Assembly: GCF_000695095.2 (NCBI RefSeq)
Contig: NZ_CP011454.1
Coordinates: 3,782,001 to 3,846,000, forward strand
DNA: 64,000 nt
Direction: 5' to 3'
Source: Gemmatimonas phototrophica
GTDB lineage: Bacteria > Gemmatimonadota > Gemmatimonadetes > Gemmatimonadales > Gemmatimonadaceae
Within the stretch, counting starts at the first letter, position 1. Every line of letters begins with the position of its first letter. The translations under genes were made by a program, and so were the position numbers. The notes below the pieces were generated by a model that was given only the letters and a program-made list of their open reading frames with translations, was not told the DNA's origin and did not search any database. Shown in pieces: positions 8,861 to 17,404 of the stretch.

Positions 8861-9558
8861 GTGCGTGCCCCCGTGTCACGCTCATCGGCCGCCGCGCTCA
8901 CATCGGCGGCAATGCGTCGGTCGAGCAACAGCAGCCGCGCGCCATGAATGACGAACGCCACGATCGCCGTCGGGATGGCCCACCGGGCCAGCTGCAATGG
9001 CTCCACCGTGATGCCATTCTGCTCCAGAAAGCCGCGAATGAGCAGAATGGAGCCAATGGCCACAAACACATCTTCGCCAAAGAACATGCCCACGTTATCC
9101 GCACCCGCGGCCATGGCCTTGATACGCTCGCGGGTGTGCTCCGGCACCGCGCCGTGCGTGTTCTCGGCCGCTCCTTCGGCCATGGGCGCGACCAGCGGAC
9201 GCACCATCTGCGCGTGCCCACCCAATGAGACGAGTCCCAGTGCCGACGTGGCCTGTCGCAGCGCGAGGTATACCAGCAGCACACGCCCGGCCGTGGCCGC
9301 GCGAATGTGGCTGATGACCTCGCGCGAGCGCTCTTTGAGCCCGGAGCGTTCCGCCAGTCCAATGACCGGCAAGGCGAGCCACACAATGGCGATGTAGCGG
9401 CTCTCCACAAACGCCTTGCCAAAGGCGGCAATGACGTCAGGCAACGATTGGCCACTGGCGAGCCCCGTGGCGAGGCCGGCCAGCGTCACCACGAGCAGCG
9501 CATTCAACCGCAGCGCGAAGCCCACGATGACAATGAGAATTCCTATCAGGGGAAGCAT
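8857..9558 (-). CDS. DUF969 family membrane protein
   Basis: This 233-residue protein has about six hydrophobic segments and starts MLPLIGILIVIVGFALRLN, the usual beginning of DUF969 proteins. A conserved cluster GGHAQMVRPLVAPMAEGAAE lies at about residues 120-139. It is the first gene of the DUF969-DUF979-DUF2891 operon and overlaps DUF979 by 4 bp. DUF969 and DUF979 look like two halves of a secondary transporter. The gene has no Shine-Dalgarno; TAACGT lies six bases before the ATG. It is divergent from chaN with an 80 bp shared intergenic region. The family call is secure and the function is inferred only. Confidence 0.85.
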   Translation of the reverse strand: MLPLIGILIVIVGFALRLNALLVVTLAGLATGLASGQSLPDVIAAFGKAFVESRYIAIVWLALPVIGLAERSGLKERSREVISHIRAATAGRVLLVYLALRQATSALGLVSLGGHAQMVRPLVAPMAEGAAENTHGAVPEHTRERIKAMAAGADNVGMFFGEDVFVAIGSILLIRGFLEQNGITVEPLQLARWAIPTAIVAFVIHGARLLLLDRRIAADVSAAADERDTGART

Positions 9559-9564
9559 GGCGAC

Positions 9565-9570
9565 ACGTTA
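9565..9570 (-). promoter_or_regulatory. Candidate leaderless -10 for the DUF969 operon
   Basis: TAACGT on the minus strand ends six bases (GTCGCC) before the ATG at 9558. No Shine-Dalgarno is present. Confidence 0.5.
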
Positions 9571-9638
9571 CCGCCGATCAGGCTAAATTTCGAGATACTG
9601 CCCAACAGGCCTTTGTCCCGCTCCCCCGGAACACCCGC

Positions 9639-10586
9639 ATGTCGCTTCGTCATTCCAGGACGTTGGTCCTCGCTGCCCTCTCGCTGTTCACCACAGCTTG
9701 TCTGCCGGGTGGCAAGCGGGCGTACACGCCGTCCATGAACGCGACGCCGGCGCTGCGCATCTACGACACGAAGGCCAATCAGTTCATCACCTTCCCGCAG
9801 TTCGCGTCGGCCATTGCGTCGCGTGATCTGGTCTTCTTCGGCGAACAGCACAACGATCCCGCCACGCACTCGGCCGAACATGCCGTGCTGGCGGCGCTGG
9901 GCGAACGACGCAGCAACGTGGTGGTGACGCTGGAAATGTTCGAGCGCGACGTGCAGCCGCTGCTCGATCAGTACCTGGCTGGCACCATCTCCGAAGAGAA
10001 CTTTCTCGCCGGCGCGCGCCCCTGGGACAAGTACGCCACGGATTACCGCCCCATGGTGGAGCTCGCCCGCGTGCGCGGATGGCCGGTCATTGCCGCCAAC
10101 GTGCCGCGCCGTCTGGCCAGTGCGGTAAGCCGCCGTGGACTGGCCGTGCTCGATACCATGAATGCCCGCGACCGCGCATACATGGCCCGCGAGCATTCAT
10201 GCCCCAAGGACAGCTACTACGCGAAGTTCGCGGAAACCATGAAGGGGCACGGCGCGGGCGGTGGACCACCCACGGCTGCGGATCAGGCGGCCATGCTGCA
10301 GATGACCGATCGTTTTTACGAGGCGCAGTGCGCCAAGGACGAAGCCATGGGAGAAGCCATTGCGGACGCCTTCAAGCGTTCTCCCAAGGGCACCGTGATC
10401 TTTCAGGTGGATGGCGCCTTTCACAGCGACAACGGCCTGGGCACGGTGGAGCGCGCCCTGCGGCGCGTGCCAAATGCCACCAGTGTGGTGCTCACGGCCA
10501 TTCCGGTGGCCGACCTCTCGAAGGCCAAGGGCGAAGAACACCGCGACAAGGGTGATTTCGTGCTCTTCACCCGCGCCCCCAAGTAA
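9639..10586 (+). CDS. ChaN-family lipoprotein (haem-regulated TIKI-like fold)
   Basis: The 315-residue protein starts with a lipoprotein signal and lipobox (LSLFTTAC, Cys at about 24). The ChaN motifs are clear: LVFFGEQHNDPATHSAEH at about residues 63-80, VVTLEMFERDVQPLLDQYLA at about 95, ARPWDKYATDYRPMVELAR at about 126 and VIAANVPRRLASAVSRRG. ChaN proteins are lipid-anchored and have been linked to haem binding; the fold is shared with TIKI/TraB-type metalloproteases and EreA. The conserved Glu-His pair in GEQH is intact. The stop codon lies in the loop of a GC hairpin. It stands alone, convergent with a small unknown gene. Confidence 0.85.
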   Translation: MSLRHSRTLVLAALSLFTTACLPGGKRAYTPSMNATPALRIYDTKANQFITFPQFASAIASRDLVFFGEQHNDPATHSAEHAVLAALGERRSNVVVTLEMFERDVQPLLDQYLAGTISEENFLAGARPWDKYATDYRPMVELARVRGWPVIAANVPRRLASAVSRRGLAVLDTMNARDRAYMAREHSCPKDSYYAKFAETMKGHGAGGGPPTAADQAAMLQMTDRFYEAQCAKDEAMGEAIADAFKRSPKGTVIFQVDGAFHSDNGLGTVERALRRVPNATSVVLTAIPVADLSKAKGEEHRDKGDFVLFTRAPK

Positions 10587-10593
10587 GGGGGCG
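10574..10593 (+). terminator. Hairpin whose loop contains the chaN stop codon
   Basis: CGCCCCC (10574-10580) pairs perfectly with GGGGGCG (10587-10593); the 6-base loop AAGTAA includes the TAA stop at 10584-10586. No U-tract follows. It separates convergent genes. Confidence 0.6.
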
Positions 10594-10610
10594 TGGCGGC
10601 CCGGGGATGG

Positions 10611-11153
10611 CTATTCCCCGCTGCTGTCGGTGTAGCCGCGCTCCAGCAGGAACGCACGCACCTTGTCCGGATTGCGCTCCACTTCCAATGACCCAGGGCG
10701 CAGCCCCGTGCGGATGAGCATGCCGCGCCCTACGCTCGACGCCACCACGAAGGCGTCGGTAGTGATGCATACCACCTCGGCGGTTTCCGACAGCTGCCCC
10801 GGGTGCCCGGAAAACACCATCGCCGAGTTCTCGGAGATCCCCTCGGCCTTCATGCTGCCGTGGGGCTCGCTCCAACTCATGCCGGTGAAGAGCACGATAT
10901 CGTTGTTACCGTCAATGAAGTCTTCCACGGGCACGCCGAGGATACCGGGGTTGGGCTCCAGTTCAGCGCGAACACGATACGCGTCGAAGAGTCCCTCTAC
11001 ATCGGCCGTATCCAGCCCCACTCGAACCGCCTGCCCATCGCGCAGAACGACGGTGATTTCATGTTCAGCGATGGCCATGCCTCGCCAGGCACCCCGCAGC
11101 TTGCGGAGTGCTTCAATGCTGTCGTCCGTGGCCTGAAATCGGTATTCGCGCAC
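10611..11153 (-). CDS. Conserved hypothetical protein, 180 aa
   Basis: I do not recognise this family. The protein is cytoplasmic, with no signal or membrane segment, begins at a GTG (MREYRFQATDD), and is acidic overall. The N-terminal 60 residues are alpha/beta (LRDGQAVRVGLDTADVEGLFDAYR) and the middle is beta-rich with many small residues (AEVVCITTDAFVVASSVGRG). It ends with a short charged helix (DKVRAFLLERGYTDSS). Codon use matches its neighbours and it is convergent with chaN, so it is likely a real gene. The acyltransferase gene upstream on the same strand ends 43 bp before it, so the two could be co-transcribed. Confidence 0.6.
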   Translation of the reverse strand: MREYRFQATDDSIEALRKLRGAWRGMAIAEHEITVVLRDGQAVRVGLDTADVEGLFDAYRVRAELEPNPGILGVPVEDFIDGNNDIVLFTGMSWSEPHGSMKAEGISENSAMVFSGHPGQLSETAEVVCITTDAFVVASSVGRGMLIRTGLRPGSLEVERNPDKVRAFLLERGYTDSSGE

Positions 11154-11196
11154 AAGTCGTCCCGGTAAAGTTCAGGACGAAATCTAGTGCGCGCGT

Positions 11197-11910
11197 CTAG
11201 TGCAGCTTGTGCACCGGAACCCCCAGATACGTGGACGCTGCCTCCAGATGCGTATGCTTGGGCACAAACGACAGTGGCCCCACCTGCGCGTGTGGACCGG
11301 AGGTGACCCCGATGCCGAGCACACTGCCCACCCCAATCACCGTCCCTTTGCCCAGCTGGACCCGTTTGGTTTTCAGCCGTCCGTGTTCCACGACGTGCCC
11401 GGAGAGGTGAACGTCGGACCCGATCACCACCTCGTCGTCGAAATCGAGGAGATTGTGGTCCATGAGGGACAGACTGTTCACCCACACCAGCCGACCAAGC
11501 CGGGCGCCATTGAGGCGCATGTAAAGGTTCCAGAAGGTCGTGGAGCGGAAAGCCGGACCCGCAAACACCCGCACGACGTGTATTGTCATGCTGTAGCGGC
11601 CCCAGTTGAGCACGGGCCAGCTGAATTCGTTCAGCGGCAGGTCCAGGTTGTCGGCGGTGCGCCACCCCAGAACCCTGGTGGCCAGCGCCGAGTATAGCAT
11701 GAAGGAGACCGCGAAAAACAGGTAAGCGGGGATGGCCAGCGCGGAGGCCAGCAGGATCCGCGCGGTGTCGGAAGGCACGTGCGCCGCCACCGCATGCCAG
11801 GCCAGCAGCACCGGATAGAATGCTGCCGCGAAAAGCACCGTTTCCAGCAGCACCACTGAAGAGGCGGCCCACGTAAAGCGGACCGAACGTCGCCATGAGG
11901 TCGTTGCCAT
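11197..11910 (-). CDS. Membrane-anchored left-handed beta-helix (hexapeptide) acyltransferase-like protein
   Basis: From ATG 11910 the protein has 237 residues. Two hydrophobic segments (about 10-35 and 48-75) anchor it. The second half shows hexapeptide-like repeats: VIGSDVHLSGHV, VQLGKGTVIGVGSVLGIGV and AQVGPLSFVPKHTHL, ending LGVPVHKLH. This arrangement resembles the C-terminal transferase-like region found in Pls/PosA-type peptide synthetase proteins. No catalytic His of xenobiotic acetyltransferases can be assigned with certainty. The frame stays open to 12012, but that longer start would run over the divergent hydrolase gene; even the 11910 start overlaps it by 16 bp. An acyl-transfer role on a polyamine or envelope substrate is a guess. 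Confidence 0.65.
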   Translation of the reverse strand: MATTSWRRSVRFTWAASSVVLLETVLFAAAFYPVLLAWHAVAAHVPSDTARILLASALAIPAYLFFAVSFMLYSALATRVLGWRTADNLDLPLNEFSWPVLNWGRYSMTIHVVRVFAGPAFRSTTFWNLYMRLNGARLGRLVWVNSLSLMDHNLLDFDDEVVIGSDVHLSGHVVEHGRLKTKRVQLGKGTVIGVGSVLGIGVTSGPHAQVGPLSFVPKHTHLEAASTYLGVPVHKLH

Positions 11911-12761
11911 TGTCAGTCGCATCCTCCACCGCTGCGGAGTCACCGTTCCCGCGTTCCACGCCGGAACTGGCCGATCCTGCCCGACTGCACGTGCAGGGAC
12001 AGGGTCCACCATTAATCTACGTGCCCGGTCTCGACGGCACCGGATTGTTGTTCTATCGGCAGGCGCGTCTGCTGTCGCACCGCTTTCGTGTCATTACCTA
12101 CCGCCTGCGCGATGAGGCGCCTGATATGGACACGCTGGTGCGAGATATTGTATCGCACCTGGCCCGCGCCGTGCCCGACCACGCGCCCGCGGTGGTGGTG
12201 GGCGAGTCCTTTGGTGGCGCGCTGGCCACCAACTTTGCGCTGGCGCATCCCGACAAGGTGGAGCGCCTCGTCATTCTCAATTCGTTCTCGCGGATTACCC
12301 CGGCGTTCAAGCTCCCGGTCGCCGTGGCCGGGCTGTCGATGGTGCCGTGGAGCACCATGCAGTTCGTGCGGCGATACACGGCCGCCCGGCTGCACTCGAA
12401 ACACACGCACGCCGAGGAGATTCAGAAGTTTCTGCTGCTGACCTCCGCGACAACCAAGCACGGGTATCTCAATCGGCTCCGCATTCTGATGCAGCACGAT
12501 CTCCGTCACCGATTACACGCACTGCGAGTGCCCACGCTGTATCTGGCGGCCGACGAAGATCATCTCATTCCCTCGGTCCGCGAGGCACGGCTCATGTCTT
12601 CGCTGGCCCCGTACGCCTCCATGCAGATCCTGGCGGGGCATGGGCATGGCTGTTTCCTGGCGCCGGACCTCGACCTCAATAGCATTCTGCACGCGTGGGA
12701 GGCGAGGCTTCCACTGGGGGGTGCCTCGACTTCCGAACGGCTCGCGTGCGACGAGCACTGA
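11895..12761 (+). CDS. Alpha/beta hydrolase
   Basis: The 288-residue cytoplasmic protein has the full alpha/beta hydrolase triad: nucleophile Ser at about 105 in VVGESFGGA, Asp in LAADEDHLIPS at about 221 and His in GHGHGCFL at about 250. The oxyanion strand is LIYVPGLDGTGLLF at about 39-52. A cap region (residues 150-190) is moderately hydrophobic. The substrate is unknown; the GLDGTG motif is seen in acyltransferase/esterase-like members. Its 5' end overlaps the divergent acyltransferase gene by 16 bp. An alternative GTG at about 11991 would remove the overlap but leave almost no residues before the first strand, so the ATG is kept. Confidence 0.8.
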   Translation: MRSLPLSVASSTAAESPFPRSTPELADPARLHVQGQGPPLIYVPGLDGTGLLFYRQARLLSHRFRVITYRLRDEAPDMDTLVRDIVSHLARAVPDHAPAVVVGESFGGALATNFALAHPDKVERLVILNSFSRITPAFKLPVAVAGLSMVPWSTMQFVRRYTAARLHSKHTHAEEIQKFLLLTSATTKHGYLNRLRILMQHDLRHRLHALRVPTLYLAADEDHLIPSVREARLMSSLAPYASMQILAGHGHGCFLAPDLDLNSILHAWEARLPLGGASTSERLACDEH

Positions 12762-12805
12762 AGCCGCAGCCACGCACGCGAGAGGCCGAGGGTACAAACG
12801 GAGAA

Positions 12806-12839
12806 CGCGGGTGCCGGCGATCGTCTGCTGGCACCCGCG
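12806..12839. terminator. Bidirectional hairpin between convergent genes
   Basis: CGCGGGTGCC (12806-12815) and GGCACCCGCG (12830-12839) form a perfect 10 bp stem with a 14-base loop. It lies between the stops of the alpha/beta hydrolase (12761) and the first BNR gene (12859). Confidence 0.65.
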
Positions 12840-12858
12840 CGCTCATCGGTCGTTCGTG

Positions 12859-15800
12859 TTACTTGCCTTCGTCGTTCTCAAAACCGAACGGGTTGACTCC
12901 GCCCACGCCGCCCATGTTTTCAATGCGCAGCGTCTGCTTCTGAATGGTGTTGCCGATCTGCAGCACGATGCCGTAGTCGCCAGTGGTCGCGACACTGCCA
13001 CCACCACCGAAGCCACCAAAGCCGCGCCCCTGCGCCGGCACCGGGAGGCCGATCAGTTCAAAGACCTTCCGAACGGCCGGATTGCTCGCGGCGCCCTGCA
13101 TTTGGGCCGCCCGCTGCTGTAACTCAGCCACGTTCTGTCCACCGGCGGCAGCTGCCGCCGCCGGACGCGGCGTGGCTTCGGCCGGACGGGCGCAGAACGG
13201 ATCCCACTGCGTAAGCGGACGCTCACAGGGGCCCTGCGCCCCACGTCCACCGCCGCCGCCACGGAAGTTGAAGCCACCGGCGGGCGGATTGAGCAGCTGC
13301 TTGGCGAGGGCCAGTGCAGTGCTGTCGTACTTGGCCTTGGCCAGCGAGTCGAGTACGAGCGGCATGCGCACGGCGCGCAGAATGCTGTCGCGCTTTTCGC
13401 TGGGCGAGAGCGGCGCACGCGGCGCCGGACGGCCCGTCACGGAGAAATTCCACGTGACCGTGTGCACACCCACTGAACCCGGGCCGGCGATGCTGGAGAT
13501 CGTATCGCCCACCGCGTTGAGGATGCTGATGCGCGCCGGGGAACCCGCCTGCGTGATGCGGTAGCTGATGTTCGCACCGTAGGCCGGGTTGGGCGTGGCA
13601 AAGAAGCCCTGCGCATTCCCGTTGCCCGACCCACCACGCAGTGGCTCTTCGCCCCATTGGAACGCGGTCTTGGGCTGGAACAGATGCACTGGCTTGGCGG
13701 CCACCGTCTTGGTGATCTGCTGCAGCGGCGCCACGTCCACAATCCAGAATCCACGGCCGTGCGTGGCGGCAATGAGCTCGCGATCACGCGGATGAATCTG
13801 CAGATCGTACACCGGCACGCTGGGCAGGCCGGCCGCAAACTTCGTCCACGTCGCGCCACGATCCACCGAGGCATACACACTGAGCGACGAGCCCACGTAC
13901 AGCACATCGGCGTTGGTCGGATCTTCGCGCACCACGTGCAGGAAGTCGGCGTTGCCGTCGGCCGGGAGGTTGTTCACGATGCTCGTGAACGACTTGCCAC
14001 CATCCTTCGACATGAACAGGTACGGTTTGAAGTCACCGTTGCGGTGATTTTCGAACGCCACATACACCACGTTCTCGTCGAACTTCGACGCTTCAATCCG
14101 CGTGACATACACTTCGCCGTTGTTGGGCAACCCCGTAATGCGCGGGGCCAGGTTTTCCCACGTGGCGCCATCGTTGCTGCTCTTCCACACGTTGCCATCA
14201 TCAGTGCCGGCGTACAGCAGCCCCGGCTTGGCCGGGCTTTCCTCGAGCGCCACCACCGTGCCGTACGTTTCGGCGCCCGTGGCGTCGAGCGTAATGCCGC
14301 CGGTAAGACGCAGCGCCGTATCCAGCTTGGCGGTAAGCCCCTTCGCAAGATCCGGCGAAATGATCTGGAGCTCTTCGCCGCGCTTGTTGGACTTGAGCAC
14401 GCGGTTGCCGCCGAAGTACACCACCGACGGATTGTGCGGCGACAGGAAGAACGGGGAGTTCCAGTTGAAGCGCAACGCGAGATCGGTCGAGTCCTTGGCC
14501 TGCAGCTTGCGAAGTGCAGTAATGGCCGTCATCTGCGCCTTGGTGGCCGCCTTGAGCGGATCACCACGCACAATGGCAATGGAGTCTTCCCACTGCTTGT
14601 ACTTGGCCTGCCACGACGGCTTCTGGAAGGCGTAGCGCTCACCCGTCTTGAGGTTGAGGCGCGACACGTTTCCGGCCTGCGATTCGCCGTACACGATGTT
14701 CGGATCGGTGGGATCCATGGCGGCGTAGAAGCCGTCACCACCGGAGATGGTGTACCAGTAGCCGAGGCTCGTCTGGTTCACCCGGCGCTTGGAGGGGCCA
14801 CACCAGGTGCCGTTGTCTTGCGCGCCTCCGCAGATGTTGTACGGCACGGCCATGTCGAAGGCCACTTCGTAGAACTGCGCGATGGGCAGGTTCTGCGCTT
14901 GATTGAAATTGCCGCCCGCGTCGAACGTGATGGCAATACCACCGTCGTTGGCAAGGAACCAGCGCTGCGGATCGTTGGGATCAATCCAGATGCCGTGGTC
15001 GTCCACGTGCACGTTCTGCGCCGCGTTGCGCGACGTCTTGCCGCCGTCTTCCGACAGCTGCAGTTCGGTGCTCGAGAAGTACACGCGGTCCGGGTTCTTC
15101 GGATCGCTGCGCACCTGCGAGTAGTAGAACGGACGCACGTTGATGTTGTTCATCTGCGTCCAGGTGGCACCGCCGTCGGTGCTCTTCCAGAGTCCGTTGT
15201 TCTTCGGGCTCCGCTCGCCGACAATCGGGCCGGTGCTGTTCGCCGCGGCTTCGATCATCATGTACATCACATCGGGGTTGGCGAGGTTGATGTCGAGGCT
15301 CATGCGCCCCTTGTACCCGGCCGGAAAGCCACCGCCCTTCACCTCGGTCCACGTTTCACCGGCGTCGGTGCTCTTGAAAAGCCCCGAACCCGGGCCACCG
15401 CTGAACAGCGAATACGGCGTACGACGACGCTCCCAGCTGGTGGCGAAGAGCACATTGGGATTCTTGGGATGAATGGCGACATCCACGAAGCCCGCCTTGT
15501 CGCTGATGAACTTCACCAACTTCCAGCTCTGTCCGCCGTCGGTGGTCTTGTAGAGGCCACGATCGGGGTTGGAGCGCCACGCGGCGCCCAGCGCGGCCAC
15601 AAACACCACGTCGGGATTGGTGGGGTGTACCACAATGCGCCCAATGTGCTCGGTCTTTTCGAGCCCCATAGGCTTCCAGCTGAGCCCGCCATCGGTGCTC
15701 TTGAAAATGCCACCGCCGGGCTCGATGGAATTGCGGGAGTTCGGCTCACCGGTCCCCGCCCACACCTGCTGCGTATCGCTCGGGGCAATGGCCAGCATGC

Positions 15801-16098
15801 CCATGGAGATGATGCGCTTGTCGTCGAAGGTGGGGCGCCAGGTGATGCCGTTGTTGGTGCTCTTCCAGATACCGCCGCCGGCGGCCGCCACAAAGACCGT
15901 CTTGGACGGACTCGGGATGCCGACCACGTCGGACAGGCGGCCCATGAAATTGGCCGGGCCAACCGTGCGCCAGCGCATGCCGGCCACCGTGGCGGAGTCG
16001 AGCGCCTGGGCACTGAGCGATGAGGTCAGCAGCGTACTCTGCAGCACGAGCCCGCCGGTCACCGCGGCCAGGCGCGGGATGATACGAGAAAGGGACAT
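12859..16098 (-). CDS. Large secreted sortilin/VPS10-type BNR-repeat protein
   Basis: From ATG 16098 the protein has 1079 residues with a signal peptide ending at LSAQA. The frame to 16194 is open but lacks a start signal. Residues of about 30-830 contain many BNR/Asp-box repeats with the pattern S-x-D-G-G-x-T-W (KSTDGGLSWKP, KTTDGGQSWKL, KSTDAGETWTE, KSTDGGATWTQ, LSEDGGKTS, KSSNDGATWEN, MSKDGGKSFTS, SVDRGATWTK), forming two beta-propellers as in sortilin. The C-terminal part has a linker, a beta-sandwich-like stretch (THTVTWNFSVTGRP-like) and a Gly/Pro/Ala-rich region with paired Cys. Such proteins are expanded in Gemmatimonadota and related soil phyla; they may bind peptides or glycans. It is a paralogue of the gene at 40004-43036. 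Confidence 0.88.
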   Translation of the reverse strand: MSLSRIIPRLAAVTGGLVLQSTLLTSSLSAQALDSATVAGMRWRTVGPANFMGRLSDVVGIPSPSKTVFVAAAGGGIWKSTNNGITWRPTFDDKRIISMGMLAIAPSDTQQVWAGTGEPNSRNSIEPGGGIFKSTDGGLSWKPMGLEKTEHIGRIVVHPTNPDVVFVAALGAAWRSNPDRGLYKTTDGGQSWKLVKFISDKAGFVDVAIHPKNPNVLFATSWERRRTPYSLFSGGPGSGLFKSTDAGETWTEVKGGGFPAGYKGRMSLDINLANPDVMYMMIEAAANSTGPIVGERSPKNNGLWKSTDGGATWTQMNNINVRPFYYSQVRSDPKNPDRVYFSSTELQLSEDGGKTSRNAAQNVHVDDHGIWIDPNDPQRWFLANDGGIAITFDAGGNFNQAQNLPIAQFYEVAFDMAVPYNICGGAQDNGTWCGPSKRRVNQTSLGYWYTISGGDGFYAAMDPTDPNIVYGESQAGNVSRLNLKTGERYAFQKPSWQAKYKQWEDSIAIVRGDPLKAATKAQMTAITALRKLQAKDSTDLALRFNWNSPFFLSPHNPSVVYFGGNRVLKSNKRGEELQIISPDLAKGLTAKLDTALRLTGGITLDATGAETYGTVVALEESPAKPGLLYAGTDDGNVWKSSNDGATWENLAPRITGLPNNGEVYVTRIEASKFDENVVYVAFENHRNGDFKPYLFMSKDGGKSFTSIVNNLPADGNADFLHVVREDPTNADVLYVGSSLSVYASVDRGATWTKFAAGLPSVPVYDLQIHPRDRELIAATHGRGFWIVDVAPLQQITKTVAAKPVHLFQPKTAFQWGEEPLRGGSGNGNAQGFFATPNPAYGANISYRITQAGSPARISILNAVGDTISSIAGPGSVGVHTVTWNFSVTGRPAPRAPLSPSEKRDSILRAVRMPLVLDSLAKAKYDSTALALAKQLLNPPAGGFNFRGGGGGRGAQGPCERPLTQWDPFCARPAEATPRPAAAAAAGGQNVAELQQRAAQMQGAASNPAVRKVFELIGLPVPAQGRGFGGFGGGGSVATTGDYGIVLQIGNTIQKQTLRIENMGGVGGVNPFGFENDEGK

Positions 16099-16184
16099 GG
16101 AGGGGATGAAAGGGAAACGTGTGGTAAACGTTACGCTGTCTACGTATGGAAAACGTGCGACACTGCCTCCACGTTTAGAAGACC

Positions 16185-17243
16185 ATGATTTCAACTTTCG
16201 GAATTGCCGCGCATGACGCGGCCAGCCCGCTCGCCCCGTGGCGCTTTGAGCGCCGCGACGTAGGCGCGCACGACGTACACATTCAGATTCTCTTCTGTGG
16301 AATCTGCCACTCCGACCTTCACACGGTGCGCGGCGAGTGGGGACCGTGCCCGTATCCGCAGGTGCCGGGCCACGAAATTGTGGGCCGCGTGGTGTCCGTG
16401 GGCGCCGACGTGACGTCCTGGAAAGCTGGGGACCTTGTTGGCGTAGGGTGCATGGTGGACAGCTGCCAGCACTGCCAGCCCTGCGCCGACGGCCTTGAGC
16501 AGTACTGCGACAACGGCATGACCGGCACCTACGGCGGGACGGAAAAGGAAACCGGCCGCCCCACGCAAGGCGGCTATTCCACCGGCATCGTGGTGAACGA
16601 GAAGTTCGTCCTGCGGGTCCCGGCGAACCTCGATCTGGCCGGTGTGGCCCCCCTGCTCTGCGCCGGCATCACCACCTGGTCGCCGCTCCGGCAGTGGAAG
16701 GCCGGTCCGGGCTCACGGGTGGGCGTGGTAGGCATTGGTGGCCTTGGCCACATGGCGGTGAAGCTCGCAGCCGCCCTTGGTGCACACGTGGTTGTCCTCA
16801 CCACCTCGCCTTCCAAGGCCGAGGACGCCCGCCGGCTGGGGGCGCACGAGGTCGTGGTGTCCCGCGATGCCGCCGCAATGAAAGCGCTGCGCAATTCGCT
16901 CGACCTGATCATCGATACCGTGGGTACGCCCCACGACATCGACGCCGAGATGCAGTTGCTGCGTCTGGACGGCACGCTGGTGTTGCTCGGCGGCTCTCCC
17001 CAGCCTCACCCGGCCCCGGGGGCCTTCACGTTCATCATGAAGCGTCGGCGGCTGGCCGGCTCACTCATTGGCGGCATTGCCGAAACGCAGGAAATGCTGG
17101 ACTTCTGCGGACAGCATGGCATCACCGCCGACATTGAGCTCATCAAGGCCGACGCCGTAAACGAGGCGTATGAGCGCATGCTCAAATCGGATGTGAAGTA
17201 CCGGTTTGTCATCGACCTGGCCACTCTGGCTGAGCCGGTTTAG
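16185..17243 (+). CDS. Zinc-dependent alcohol/aldehyde dehydrogenase (YahK/cinnamyl-alcohol type)
   Basis: The 352-residue medium-chain dehydrogenase has catalytic zinc ligands Cys41 (GICHSDLHT) and His63-Glu64 (PGHEIVG), and the structural zinc cysteines CQHCQPCADGLEQYC at about 92-106. The nucleotide-binding motif GVVGIGGLGHMAVKLAAALG lies at about residues 180-199. The following strand ends LTTSPSKAEDA, where Ser-x-Ser-x-Lys suggests NADP(H) preference, as in YahK and cinnamyl alcohol dehydrogenases. It probably reduces aldehydes broadly. It is divergent from the BNR gene across 86 bp. A strong hairpin follows the stop. I see no operon partner. Confidence 0.92.
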   Translation: MISTFGIAAHDAASPLAPWRFERRDVGAHDVHIQILFCGICHSDLHTVRGEWGPCPYPQVPGHEIVGRVVSVGADVTSWKAGDLVGVGCMVDSCQHCQPCADGLEQYCDNGMTGTYGGTEKETGRPTQGGYSTGIVVNEKFVLRVPANLDLAGVAPLLCAGITTWSPLRQWKAGPGSRVGVVGIGGLGHMAVKLAAALGAHVVVLTTSPSKAEDARRLGAHEVVVSRDAAAMKALRNSLDLIIDTVGTPHDIDAEMQLLRLDGTLVLLGGSPQPHPAPGAFTFIMKRRRLAGSLIGGIAETQEMLDFCGQHGITADIELIKADAVNEAYERMLKSDVKYRFVIDLATLAEPV

Positions 17244-17273
17244 GGCTCCTCAGGGTCGGTCCCACACGGTGAG

Positions 17274-17305
17274 CGCGGCCGGTTCCTCATGGGGAGCCGG
17301 CCGCG
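17274..17305 (+). terminator. Hairpin after the alcohol dehydrogenase
   Basis: CGCGGCCGGTTCC (17274-17286) pairs with GGAGCCGGCCGCG (17293-17305), 13 bp including one G-U, around a 6-base loop; 31 bp after the stop codon. No long U-tract follows. Confidence 0.65.
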
Positions 17306-17404
17306 TTGGACTTTGGTCCCTGTGCCAATCGCTACGGTTTGCCCCCTGATTTGCCGATATCCTTCCCAGACAGGATTTCCGCCGACGGAGACGGGCAGAC
17401 GTTC

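Noticed and set aside
13657-16023. A 788-codon open frame on the plus strand
   Set aside because: It is antisense to the first BNR gene and its translation is His/Arg/Val-rich with no recognisable domain, a common effect of high-GC codon bias.
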